From: Paenibacillus pinistramenti | Lineage (GTDB): Bacteria > Bacillota > Bacilli > Paenibacillales > Paenibacillaceae | Direction: 5' to 3' | Assembly (NCBI RefSeq): GCF_005869875.1 | Contig: NZ_VAWG01000002.1 | Coordinates: 62,001-126,000 of the forward strand | DNA: 64,000 nt | In this document: positions 55,201 to 62,492 of the stretch, piece after piece | Layout of the letters: each line of letters opens with the position of its first letter | Position numbering within the stretch: position 1 is the stretch's first letter | The notes under the pieces: model-generated | The model's input: the letters and a program-made list of their open reading frames with translations, nothing else | Databases searched by the model: none | What the model was told of the DNA's origin: nothing | Program-made: the position numbers and the translations under genes

Positions 55201-55963
55201 ACTGGCCAGCACGGCATCCGTAAGCTTTAATTCCGGGGCTTTATCCAGCGCGGCTTTCTCGAATACGCTGGTTATCCCTGTTTACCAGCCCATCTTGGCT
55301 ATTGTTAAAAGTGCTAATACCGCAAATGCCACCGTCGGAGACACCCTTACCTATTCGCTAAGCGTGACCAATACCGGCAACTACCCGGCTGCCGCTACCG
55401 TATCGGATGCCGTTCCTGCAGGCGCCGTATTTGTGCCGAACAGCGTATTCGTCAATCAGGTTCCCGTTCCTGGAGCTGATCCGGCCTCCGGAATCGACAT
55501 CGGGATCGTGCAGCCGGGGGATACCGTCCAGGTAACGATCTCGCTGCAGGTGACCGTTGTTTCTCTGCCAACGTCTCAGCAGTTGACCAACCAGGCGTCA
55601 GCCGCCTTTACTTTTACGCCGCCGGACGGCCGGACGCTGAGCGGGTCAGCACTGTCCAATACGCTGGTCATACCGGTATCCTCGCCAGATGTCTCCGTAG
55701 TCAAGAGCACTTCTTCCATAGACGCTGTTGTCGGAGACGTTATTACGTATACCATCGTTGTTACCAATAATGGTATTGCTGCGGTTGACAACGTAGTTTT
55801 GATAGACCCGATTCCAGCCGGCAGCCAGTTTGTTACTGGCAGTGTGAACGTAGACGGCAGAACACGGCCGGGTGCCAGTCCTTCCGCCGGCATCCCGATC
55901 GGGACACTTGCCGTAAGCGGATCTTCAACGGTTACCTTCCAGGTTGAGGTGGCAGCCGTATGA
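49235..55963 (+). CDS. Giant DUF11-repeat surface-type protein, part 1
   Basis: A 2242-aa Ser/Thr/Ala-rich protein. The ~340-residue N-terminal domain (AITFTGNTLGLSRSDTAGVPGTQDSIGAF, then VYAELIWGGSYINGSVDLS, then GRQGWDITNVDVSARLL) is a beta-rich module typical of Bacillales DUF11 proteins. Fifteen DUF11/B_ant_repeat domains of about 128 aa follow, each opening K-S/T-x...VGD and ending NQ-x-x-F/Y-TF...SNTV. They alternate between two types, giving a two-domain unit of about 770 bp repeated more than seven times. No signal peptide is visible after GTG 49235, and no sortase or SLH anchor. The last domain is cut off and continues in the next frame. Confidence 0.85.
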   Translation: MNLIPLVVRAQVNATGAITFTGNTLGLSRSDTAGVPGTQDSIGAFSTVSTSSVFGSYPSGTTSAYQSNSSSAILTLPSGSTVVYAELIWGGSYINGSVDLSSAINKTVSLTVPSGTVYTVTPDTATANTVNLGSGTFAYVRSADVTSIVRSGGAGTYITGGVVGTIVIPSDPTGNHAGWTLAVIYSNPSLPFRNMSLRAGAILVQSTSDPVNTTITGFATPTSGLLSGRALFSAQEGDANRSGDQALFGPNTSSLVALSGPNNFANNFFASQINNDAGSLNTTGTFGTRNQTNGSPGSNIVGGRQGWDITNVDVSARLLNNQSSAVLQLTTSGDAYVVNANAIQININAPNVALTKSANTAGTIVGDLITYTVVLSNTGTASASSVVLSDALPAGTTFVAGSVVVAGVTRPSYNITAGIPIGTLVFGTSVTVTYQARVTSLPTPQTIPNQANAAFTFQSVAGGSTISGVIPSNTVTLPVYSPVLGMVKSASTVNATVGDTVVYTVQITNTGNIGAVTTFTDNIPAGSTYVPGSFTVNGTPTAGNPAAGIAIGTIAAGGTATVQFSVLIGSLPSPPQLTDQAAAAYTFTVPDGRTVSGSASSNTLTVPVSLPNVAVVKSANLSDAAVGETLQYTSVITNSGGSAITSVVLSDAVPEGSSFVAGSAAVDGAARTSANPATGITVGSISPGRSAAVTFLVTVNAVPASSQLSNSSSVSYNSGSFSAIVLSNTVNTPVYQPVISVVKSSSVTSTTVGSSFLYNLTVRNTGNLAASVTLTDTIPAGTVFAPGTVTVNGAVQPAASPVTGIGLGSLPPGGSAAVAFQVNVQSLPSPPVLNNQGTAAYTYTLPSGRNLSGSAVSNTVSLPVSSPSITIVKTANLASAAVGENLAYTLTVSNPSSAAISGILVSDPVPAGAAFIPGSVLLNGTALPNANPNNGINIGTLAPGASSTLIFQVNVSSLPNAALFNNRASASFTSGSFTGSSISNILTTPIFTPVITMVKSANLQQLTVGNLLAFNILISNAGNIASTLVLTDTLPPQAVFQENSVIIGGTPLPAYSPLTGIPVGPLSPGESVNVSFLVTITGLPPSQQLSNTAAAAYSFTLPDGRNRSANAVSNTLNVQVSAPNVSTVMSVNAPSAVTGDVLTFTTVVTNNSTSAVNNVVLSDPLPANTVFVPGTVIAGGVSQPSAVPSAGIPVGTLAPGASVTVTFEVNVTMPIPSEINNQSQVSFTSGVFSGSSASNVTTTPVTQPQISIVKSSTADITGTITVGDTVVYNVLVSNTGNLAANVTLTDPLIPNTAFVPNSVIVNGTPFPGVTPDAGINIGSVPPGTGSFVSFSVDVISLPSPQQISNQVSAAYTYIPPDGRLLNGTAVSNTLTLPVSAPDVSAVKSTSFTAAAIGDIIPYTLQITNEGADTINNIIVSDPVPDGASFVEGSVTLNGSPLQSANPAVGFAIGSLTPGASATVAFRFTVNAVPSNASLDNQATVTFTSGVFAGSTLSNAVAVPVFQPSINTVKSASTANATVGDTVSYTLKVSNNGNYGANVTVTDNIPSGTSFVPNSVLINGRPLPAADPTAGIPAGVVAAGTTTAVTFSVLIESLPSPQFLNNQAVSAFSFTLPDERTLAGTSLSNTVSIPVSAPNVSVVKSTIRTATTIGDSIVYSTTITNNGIAAINNVVFNDALPSEISFVAGSVLVDGTARQGVNPATGITMGSIAPGASATVAFTAAVNTLPPSGLLNNQSSASFTSGALAGAAFSNTVTTPVYLPTLNANKTASLPRATVGDTLTYTIDISNTGNYGASATLTDTTPPGTTLVPNSVIIGGLPAAGADPSAGVPLGTIDQGATLTVLFSVVINTLPASQLLANQASIATAYTLPDGRTFNQSIASNITQTPVSSPNVSIVLSSPQSDAVVSDTVAYTITVTNSGISAINNAILSDPIPAGSSFVPGTVFVDGALRPGANPANGIALGTLGPGASIPVTFNTVVNTLPNPSVLASTASVSFNSGALSSAAFSNTLVIPVYQPILAIVKSANTANATVGDTLTYSLSVTNTGNYPAAATVSDAVPAGAVFVPNSVFVNQVPVPGADPASGIDIGIVQPGDTVQVTISLQVTVVSLPTSQQLTNQASAAFTFTPPDGRTLSGSALSNTLVIPVSSPDVSVVKSTSSIDAVVGDVITYTIVVTNNGIAAVDNVVLIDPIPAGSQFVTGSVNVDGRTRPGASPSAGIPIGTLAVSGSSTVTFQVEVAAV

Positions 55964-57660
55964 ATGCCGATCCCCGCCGGATTCCTGTCGTGACGAATCA
56001 GTCTCGGGTGATCTACAGCTCGGCAGAGGGAACCAGTGGAGTCGCTTATTCCAATACGGTGAACACTCCTGTGACAGGCCCGGTCTTCTCATTGGAAAAA
56101 AACGCGGACAGCACCAGCGTTTCCCTCGGGGAGACGCTGGTGTACCGGATTGTTGTCCGGAATACCGGAAATGCCTCGGCTGCCGCGACTTTATATGATG
56201 CTCTGCCTGAGGGTTTAACCTTTATCCCTAACAGCGTTCTTAGGGACGGAGTTCCGCTTCCAGGCACTTCTCCTGTCTCCGGGATCCCCCTGGATACTTT
56301 GCAGCGAGAAACGAAAGTGGCGGTTCTATTCCAGGCGATGGTTGTATCCCTGCCCGAGAATTTGATCTTTGTGAACAGGGCAGAGCTGGTTTATCAATTT
56401 ACAACACCTGAAGGACGCAGCATTTCAGGTGCTCTTTTATCCAACGAGGCAGCTGTAGACGTCCAGTCCCATCTGTTAGCTCTGCTGCTTAAAGTCAGCA
56501 CGCCCGTATCTTTCCGGGGGGATATCCTTACGTATACCCTGCTTATGCAGAACGATGGGAATTACCCTTTAACCCAATTGACGGCGGTTATTCCTATCCC
56601 TCCGGGCAGTTCGTTTGTTCCCGGCAGCGTCATTGCAGACGGGGTTTATTATTATGATGCCGATCCCCTTGCCGGGGTCGAGCTGGGCGGTTTGGCAGCC
56701 GGCGCCGGCGCCGAGGTTTCCTTCCGGGTGCAGGTCGCAAACGTGACGGGGCAGAACGAACTGCTGAATACAGCTTCCGTTACCTATTATGTTGGTCATG
56801 TTGGTCAGGCTGGTCAGGCAGGCCTTCAACTGCTTTATGCGGAAAGCAATACCACTGTGGTCACCCTCATTCAGCCGCAGATTTCTCTTGAGAAAAATGT
56901 CAGCCTGCCCTCCGCCGTTCCGGGAGATCAGCTGCAATACCAGATTACCGTGAGAAATACGAGCCAGATCGCTGTAGACGCCGTGGTCCAGGACGCGCTT
57001 CCTTCAGGGACTCTGTTCGTATGGGACAGTGTACGGCTTAACAGCTCTCCCCTTTATGGGGCCAATCCTTCCACCGGAATTGCGGTCGGTACCCTGCTGG
57101 CGGGCCGAGCGGCTGTCGTTCAATTCCAGGCTGCCATACCTGAATCGACGGACGTCCATAAGACACCGATTCTTGCGAATCAGGCTTCCCTGCAGTACAC
57201 CTACTTGATCCCTGACGGCCGGATCGTCAAGCAGAAGTCCCGCTCCAACCAGGCCGAAACAGCTCTCTTCTCTCCGGATATATCACTCACTTTAACGCCG
57301 GATACTGACGTAGTTGAACCAGGGGATTGCGTGAAGGTGGACGGGATCTTGATCAATTCAGGCAATATCGCCGCCGAAGTAACCTTGTTTGGGCTTGCCC
57401 CGAACGGAACCCACATCGATCCATCTTCTATTCGGGTTAACGGTACGCTTTTGCCTTCCGGAACTCCTGATACCGGTTATGCTTTGGGTATGGTTCAGCC
57501 GGGGGAAACCATGAACATACGCTATGTGGTCCGGATCAGCGGTCGTTTGCTGGCCCGGTCGATTCGGGCTTTCGGTGATGTGCGCTATTCGTTCTCGGTT
57601 GACGGCCGGATTTATTCCGGTCAGGTCCAATCCAATACGTACACGCTGTATTTAGAAGAG
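50281..57660 (+). repeat. Nineteen tandem DUF11 domains in an alternating A/B higher-order pattern
   Basis: Domain openings recur at about 385 bp; openings of every second domain lie near 50284, 51069, 51835, 52605, 53380, 54147, 54917 and 55690, a period of 765-785 bp. A-type domains carry a PAGSSFV-GSVxVDG pattern and an FTSG-x-FxG end; B-type domains carry YTFTLPDGRTLSGSA. Fifteen are in the first reading frame and four in the second. Confidence 0.8.
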
Positions 57661-57672
57661 TTAAGTGAATAA
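55960..57672 (+). CDS. Giant DUF11-repeat protein, part 2 (split from part 1)
   Basis: A 570-aa product whose ATG overlaps the TGA of part 1 (ATGA). It opens with VVTNQSRVIYSSAEGTSGVAYSNTVNTPV, which is exactly the missing C-terminal end of the fifteenth DUF11 domain, and continues with four more diverged DUF11 domains. The absence of a signal peptide, the cut domain and the lack of an RBS suggest one original gene with a frameshift at about 55955-55975 (one base lost or two gained). Translational coupling through ATGA is a less likely alternative. No cell-wall anchor motif at the C-terminus. Together both parts would be about 2800 aa. Confidence 0.75.
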   Translation: MNADPRRIPVVTNQSRVIYSSAEGTSGVAYSNTVNTPVTGPVFSLEKNADSTSVSLGETLVYRIVVRNTGNASAAATLYDALPEGLTFIPNSVLRDGVPLPGTSPVSGIPLDTLQRETKVAVLFQAMVVSLPENLIFVNRAELVYQFTTPEGRSISGALLSNEAAVDVQSHLLALLLKVSTPVSFRGDILTYTLLMQNDGNYPLTQLTAVIPIPPGSSFVPGSVIADGVYYYDADPLAGVELGGLAAGAGAEVSFRVQVANVTGQNELLNTASVTYYVGHVGQAGQAGLQLLYAESNTTVVTLIQPQISLEKNVSLPSAVPGDQLQYQITVRNTSQIAVDAVVQDALPSGTLFVWDSVRLNSSPLYGANPSTGIAVGTLLAGRAAVVQFQAAIPESTDVHKTPILANQASLQYTYLIPDGRIVKQKSRSNQAETALFSPDISLTLTPDTDVVEPGDCVKVDGILINSGNIAAEVTLFGLAPNGTHIDPSSIRVNGTLLPSGTPDTGYALGMVQPGETMNIRYVVRISGRLLARSIRAFGDVRYSFSVDGRIYSGQVQSNTYTLYLEELSE

Positions 57673-57712
57673 ACTCTTGATGGTAGAATCTAAAACCCCC
57701 GGAACAGTTATT

Positions 57713-57781
57713 GAGTGCACCCTTAGAATAGAGACATTGAATAGAATCTCTGGTGAATCCGATGAAAGTCTAGGGGTGCAA
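57713..57781. mobile_element. Possible IS end remnant
   Basis: GTGCACCCTTAGA near 57717 and TCTAGGGGTGCA ending at 57780 are imperfect inverted repeats. ATGCCCGCAAAAAAG follows, like the MxAKKx start of IS3-type orfA, but the frame ends after seven codons. No transposase is left. The identification is weak and rests on resemblance only. Confidence 0.25.
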
Positions 57782-57817
57782 TTTTATGCCCGCAAAAAAG
57801 GTCAAATAAAGGCCGCT

Positions 57818-57845
57818 TCAATGTGTATGAGTCAATGTGTATGAG
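57818..57845 (+). repeat. 14-bp tandem duplication
   Basis: TCAATGTGTATGAG occurs twice in tandem and begins a third time (TCAA). Confidence 0.8.
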
Positions 57846-57855
57846 TCAAACAAAA

Positions 57856-57880
57856 AATCCCACCTTAATGGAGTGGGATT
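57856..57880 (-). terminator. Terminator of the MetE-like gene
   Basis: Stem AATCCCAC / GTGGGATT; read on the minus strand it is followed by TTTTTTG. Confidence 0.75.
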
Positions 57881-57939
57881 CAGCTCTATTCAGTCTTTAT
57901 ATTCAATCTTTATTGGTATAGTTGTATTGTTATAGTGGA

Positions 57940-59100
57940 TTACTTACCCCAATACTGCTCGGCAATACGTTGTCCTTGTTTAATTTTCGCCCATTGTTCC
58001 TCTTCTGTTAATTCATTGCCGCCATCACAGGATGCAAAGCCGCATTGGTGAGAGAGCAATAAGCGATCCTTATCAATAATTTTTGATGCCTCATCAAGCA
58101 TTCTGACTACACGGGCTTCATCATCAAGCGTATTGGTTTTGGAGGACAACAGCCCAAGTACAATTTCTGTTTCCGGTTTATCTTTGAATACCGCAAGCGC
58201 TTCAAGCGAGCCTGCTCGCTCATCATCCCATTCAAGGAAAAAGCGGTCGTATTTAAGCTGCTTTAAGAATAGGTTAGCAATCTTAGCATAGGAGCCGCCG
58301 CCCATATTACGGGAATCATAGTTACCGCGGCAGTTGTGAGTCCACATCTTCAGGCCTAAATCATGACCAAAATCAATAATTGTATTGTTAATGTCAATAA
58401 ACTCCGCTGCTAAAGCCTGCACTTCCTCTTGATTAATATTCTTGCCTGTATATGGAGAGTTCGGGTTATCATCTGCAAACAGCTCCCATAAGCAATCGTC
58501 AAATTGCAGAATTTTTCCACCCGCAGCAGCAAAATCCTCTACAAATTCCTTATAAGCTTTAACAAGGCCGGCTTTAAGCTCCTGTCTATCCTTATACACG
58601 GCTTCTTTGCCGCCAATGTTATCCGACCATGACAACTCACCAAAAATATGGGATGGAGAGGGTACGCACAGCTTCGTTTCACGGCCGCCGGCAAGGGATT
58701 GAAGCTTTTTGAATACCTCAATAAAATGATGGTTCTTTCCACTTAGTTCGCCGGTAATGCGCAAACCGATGTCTTTCCGTGTCTCATATTTTGAAGTTCC
58801 GTCTGTATCTCTGAAAAAATAGCCATGATCCGCAATATAGCGGCTAATACCTTGGAAACCCCAGACAAAGTCCAGATGCCACATCGATTTGGAATATTCT
58901 CCATCTGTAAGAACGGACAAGCCATTATTAATTTCTTGATCAACTACAGCCCGAATCGCATCAGATTCACACTGCTCGTACCCTTGGAAATCTTGGTAAA
59001 AGGGATAACGGATATCATCCCGGTGTTCAATTTCGTGCTTATATTCTAATAAATTTGATGGACGCAACAAGCTGCCTACAATTTGAAATCTATTGCACAT
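57940..59100 (-). CDS. MetE-like cobalamin-independent methionine synthase family protein (YxjG/YxjH type)
   Basis: A 386-aa protein corresponding to the C-terminal catalytic half of MetE. Zinc ligands are visible in MWTHNCRGNYD (His and Cys), FLEWDDERAGS (Glu) and LSHQCGFASCDGG (Cys). The opening FQIVGSLLRPSNLLEYK and VLTDGEYSKSMWHLDF are typical of the short YxjG/YxjH proteins, which lack the N-terminal methyl-folate domain and are thought to transfer methyl groups in methionine or methylthioether salvage. A GAGGAGGA RBS precedes the ATG. No S-box riboswitch is visible upstream; a 15-bp palindrome is. Confidence 0.88.
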   Translation of the reverse strand: MCNRFQIVGSLLRPSNLLEYKHEIEHRDDIRYPFYQDFQGYEQCESDAIRAVVDQEINNGLSVLTDGEYSKSMWHLDFVWGFQGISRYIADHGYFFRDTDGTSKYETRKDIGLRITGELSGKNHHFIEVFKKLQSLAGGRETKLCVPSPSHIFGELSWSDNIGGKEAVYKDRQELKAGLVKAYKEFVEDFAAAGGKILQFDDCLWELFADDNPNSPYTGKNINQEEVQALAAEFIDINNTIIDFGHDLGLKMWTHNCRGNYDSRNMGGGSYAKIANLFLKQLKYDRFFLEWDDERAGSLEALAVFKDKPETEIVLGLLSSKTNTLDDEARVVRMLDEASKIIDKDRLLLSHQCGFASCDGGNELTEEEQWAKIKQGQRIAEQYWGK

Positions 59101-59197
59101 AATTAGTCCTCCTCAATCCAGCACCTGTCATTTGTAATGGTTTGATTCTAGCATTAAGGAACCCATTATACCTAACACTTAAAAATAATATCCAGTC

Positions 59198-59212
59198 ATA
59201 GCTAAAAGCTAT
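59198..59212. promoter_or_regulatory. Palindrome upstream of the MetE-like gene
   Basis: ATAGCTAAAAGCTAT has perfect 6-bp arms and a 3-bp centre, 98 bp upstream of the start. It resembles the MET-box ATAG-TTT-x-AAA-CTAT of LysR-type methionine regulators, but not exactly. Confidence 0.35.
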
Positions 59213-59294
59213 AACTGAAATCTAAATTACCCCTATAGCATCTCATTTAATTGATCCCTCAACTTCATATACCTTTAAAAGAAACAAAACCCAA

Positions 59295-59327
59295 CCGTCC
59301 AAAGGACTCATCCTTGGTCGGCCGGGC
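59295..59327 (-). terminator. Possible terminator of the GH127 gene
   Basis: On the minus strand an imperfect stem (59295-59306 with 59311-59321) is followed by TTGGGTTTTGTTTC. It has one mismatch and one bulge. Confidence 0.45.
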
Positions 59328-59357
59328 TTGATGCAACACCTTAACCTACTTAAATTT

Positions 59358-61294
59358 CTATACCATTTTAGTGCTAACCCAAACTGACATTTCACCGACT
59401 CCCCGATTGGCCCAAGCGAAATAAGGAATAAAGGAAAGCTTAATGCTTTCAGTCCTTTGAGAGGTACTAGGCCGGTACAAACCATCCCTCCACTGCTCTC
59501 CAGGCACCAATCGATAACCTGGAACAGAGATTAATTTCACGCCCCCTGGAATCCAGTTTGAAGCTTCACATTCATGACTGTCCACTCCGGACAGCCGCAA
59601 TTGGTACAATCCTTTTCCGTTGTCGGCCTCCTCCAGACAATAGACGAATGGACCGCGCTGCAGTGCAGCCTTTCCAAAAGTTTGGCGGACGAGCGGATGA
59701 CTTTCCATGGCCTTCACCGGCATGGCAAACCATACCTCTACCTGATCTCCTGCTTGCCAAATGCGCTCGAGTGTAATATAACCGTCTTCATCGCCAGCAG
59801 CGTATTCCTGCATCTCTCCGTTTACGGTAACTCTTGCCTGCTCGCACCAATCGGGCATGCGCAAAGCAAATGTAAATGATCCCGGAGATTCCGGATCAAT
59901 GGTAAATTGTACACGCCCCTCCGAGGTATAGGACGAATCTTGGCGTACAGTTACCGGAATGCCGGCGAGCTCCGTTCGGATTGTTCCCCCAACGTACAGC
60001 TCAACGGATAATCGATCCTCTTCTTCAAAATAAATATACTCTCCTAATGAAGCCAGCAATCGGGCGACATTCGGCGGACAGCAGGCGCAGGTAAGCAGGT
60101 AAACCACCCTTGCCGCTCTGGCTTCACATGATCGTAATTCTTGTTCTTCCCGATGACATCCGGGTAAACCTCCAGCGGATTGACATAGAAGAATTTGGTG
60201 CCGTCCAGCGACATTCCACTAATCACAGTATTGTAGAGTGCCCGTTCTATAATATCCGCATATGTGCTGCTGCGGCGGAGTTTACGCATTCTCCGGGCAA
60301 AGAAGATCAAGCCAACCGAAGCGCAGGTCTCAGCATAAGCAAGATCTCCCGGTAAATCATAGTCAGCGGTAAAAGATTCGCCCTGCTCCATGGAGCCGAT
60401 GCCGCCGGTGATGTACATCCGCCGATTCACAATGCTATTCCATAACCGGTCACAGGCGGCCAGCATTTCAATGTCACCGGTTTCGGCAGCGATATCTGCC
60501 ATCGCCGTACACATATAGACGAGCCGGACTGCGTGGCCTTCCGCCTGGTGCTGCTCCCGCACTGGAAGATGCGATTGGTTGTACAGATGGTCATGAGCCA
60601 TAGAGAGCTGCGGAAAGTGCACGGTCCGTCCGCGATTTTCCCACTCTTCTTCAAAGAAATGAGGCTTGGCACCACGCTGATCGAGGAAATAACGGCTGAG
60701 CTGCAAGTATTTTTCCTCGCCGGTGGCCTGAAACAATTTTACCAAAGCGAGTTCAATCTCCTGGTGGCCGTCATAACCATGAAGTTTGCCGGGTTCGGTC
60801 CCAAAAACCTTATCCATATAATCAGCAAAACGACAGACGGCATCCAGCAGTTTTCGTTTGCCGGTAGCACGGTAATAGGCAGTTGCCGCCTCAATCATAT
60901 GTCCGGCGCAGTAGAGCTCATGACATTCTGCTAGATTAGTCCACTCGTGTCCAGGCTCTTTCAGTGTAAAATACGTATTTATATAGCCGTCTTCCCGCTG
61001 GGCTTTAACGACGATGTCGATTACACTGTCAGCCACTTCTTCCAGCTGCGGATCGGGCCGGGTCTCAAGCAGATAGGCGACCGCTTCCAGCCATTTGGCA
61101 ACGTCGCTGTCCTGGAATACCATTCCATAGAACTCTCCTTGTTCTAACCCCCCTGCAATCCGGAAGTTGGCGATCGCATGACTCGGCTCAGCTCCTTCAA
61201 CATTATCGTTAAGGGCTTCCCATTGATACGGAACCATTACCTCTCGCACCAGACGCACATATTCGGACCAGAACTCATCTTGAATGTGAATCAT
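59358..61294 (-). pseudogene. GH127 beta-L-arabinofuranosidase broken by an 8-bp tandem duplication
   Basis: The intact protein would be about 640 aa. The N-terminal part (MIHIQDEFWSEYVRLVREVMVPYQWEALN ... ECHELYCAGHMIEAA ... MYITGGIGSMEQGESF ... DLPGDLAYAETCASVGLIFFARRM) carries the Glu and first Cys of the zinc site (ETCA). The frame then reads WFTCLPAPAVRR and stops at 60044. The correct continuation, CACCPPNVARLLASLGEYIYF, with the vicinal Cys pair that provides the nucleophile in GH127, lies in another frame and runs on to the stop at 59358. Removing one copy of an 8-bp tandem duplication restores WFTCACCPPN exactly. It is divergent from an AraC regulator with a cre-like site between. 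Confidence 0.88.
60087..60102. repeat. 8-bp tandem duplication GCAGGTAA in the GH127 active-site codons
   Basis: GCAGGTAA at 60087-60094 is repeated at 60095-60102. The extra copy shifts the frame by two. Confidence 0.9.
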
Positions 61295-61349
61295 TTCATG
61301 GAACTCTCCTCTCTTTACTTGTTAGCAATTTTAATAATTTCACTTGATT

Positions 61350-61363
61350 GGAAAGCGCTTTAC
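61350..61363. promoter_or_regulatory. cre-like palindrome between the GH127 and AraC genes
   Basis: GGAAAGCGCTTTAC is centred on CG and has a perfect 10-bp core AAAGCGCTTT. It matches the CcpA cre consensus at 11 of 14 positions and lies between the two divergent starts, where catabolite repression of both would be possible. Confidence 0.5.
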
Positions 61364-61450
61364 TAATAATATGACATGCGCTACCATTGAAAAAAACATC
61401 GTTATTCAACCGAATTTTTAATATTTTCAACCTATGGGGGTATCTTGAGT

Positions 61451-62341
61451 ATGACTACGTCCATCCTTCATTTCATTTCCCCGCCTATCCCCTACTTTGT
61501 CGATTGCGGGTATGCCTCGTACAAGGCCGGCGATTATCATATCGACCGCAATTGCATCGGCGTATTTGATCTGATCGTTGTTGTTAAGGGCGTTCTTCCG
61601 ATTGGGGAAAATAACCGGTTATGGAATCTCCATGAAGGCGAATGCCTGTTCCTCCTTCCGGACGGTCATCACTACGGCAGCGCTCCCTGCACCGTAGATA
61701 CAGAGATTATCTGGATCCATTTCCAGACCTTTGGCAGCTGGCAGGAATGTCCGGATATGAACGAATGTCTGAGCACTCAGCAGACGCTGATAGAAGAACA
61801 CAAACAAAAAGCATATCTCAATCACGCCGACGTCTGTTCTATTTTTATTCCAAAGCATATGAAGATCACCGTGAAAGCAATGGAACTGCTCGAGTTGTTC
61901 TTTAAGCAGGAATCGGAGCCGAAATCGATGCGAAACTGGCGGCGGCAGTTTACCTTTCAATCTTTCCTGCAGCTTCTCGATCGAGACTTAGCTTCACCGA
62001 GCGATGTAACCGCGATTCAGCTGGCGGAACAAATCGAACTGTACATCCGCAGCAACTATATGCACGATCTGACTAATTCCGTGTTGAAGAAGGAGTTAAA
62101 TTACCATCCTAATTATCTGGCGAAAAGCATGCTTAAGGTCTTTGGCATGACCCCCATGGCGTATCTGCAAAATTTTCGCATAGAGCAATCCAAACGGCTG
62201 CTTCTTCAGACTTCTTGGTCCGTGGCGCGAATTGCTGAAGAGGTCGGATTCAACCATGTTTCCCATTATTCCTCCTGCTTCTCCAAGAAAGAAGGCCTTT
62301 CTCCTTCAGCCTTTCGTAATAAATTTGCCATAGAGCGCTAA
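61451..62341 (+). CDS. AraC-family transcriptional regulator (cupin sensor)
   Basis: A 296-aa regulator. The N-terminal ~130 residues form a cupin-like sugar-binding domain (LIVVVKGVLPIGENN, WNLHEGECLFLLPDGHHYGSAP, IIWIHFQTFG). The C-terminal AraC DNA-binding domain has LKKELNYHPNYLAKSMLKVFGMTPMAYLQNFRIEQSKRLLLQTSWSVARIAEEVGFNHVSHYSSCFSKKEGLSPSAFRNK. ATG 61451 has GGGGG 10 nt upstream; TTG 61445 is the alternative. It is divergent from the GH127 pseudogene, so it is likely the activator of L-arabinose-glycan use. Confidence 0.9.
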   Translation: MTTSILHFISPPIPYFVDCGYASYKAGDYHIDRNCIGVFDLIVVVKGVLPIGENNRLWNLHEGECLFLLPDGHHYGSAPCTVDTEIIWIHFQTFGSWQECPDMNECLSTQQTLIEEHKQKAYLNHADVCSIFIPKHMKITVKAMELLELFFKQESEPKSMRNWRRQFTFQSFLQLLDRDLASPSDVTAIQLAEQIELYIRSNYMHDLTNSVLKKELNYHPNYLAKSMLKVFGMTPMAYLQNFRIEQSKRLLLQTSWSVARIAEEVGFNHVSHYSSCFSKKEGLSPSAFRNKFAIER

Positions 62342-62415
62342 TGTTTGCTCAAGCGGGCGGATGATGTTCCAAGACAGCGCTCTAACCCTGCTAAAGGGGA
62401 ACAATGAAAAAGAAA

Positions 62416-62451
62416 AATGGTACGGAAAAACATTGTTTTTCCCGTACCATT
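62416..62451. terminator. Bidirectional terminator between AraC gene and SLH protein gene
   Basis: AATGGTACGG with CCGTACCATT, extended by AAAAA/TTTTT with one bulge. Read on the minus strand it is followed by TTTCTTTTTC. Confidence 0.85.
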
Positions 62452-62492
62452 CTTGAATCTTACATGCTAGCCCTGTTCATTTTTAATCACAG

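Noticed and set aside
50281..57660. Regular repeats that could be mistaken for a CRISPR or satellite array
   Set aside because: The period is about 385 or 770 bp, the repeats are diverged, and they are coding for DUF11 domains.
57713..57781. Intact IS3-type insertion sequence
   Set aside because: Only end-like inverted repeats and a seven-codon start remain; there is no transposase, so only a weak remnant is reported.
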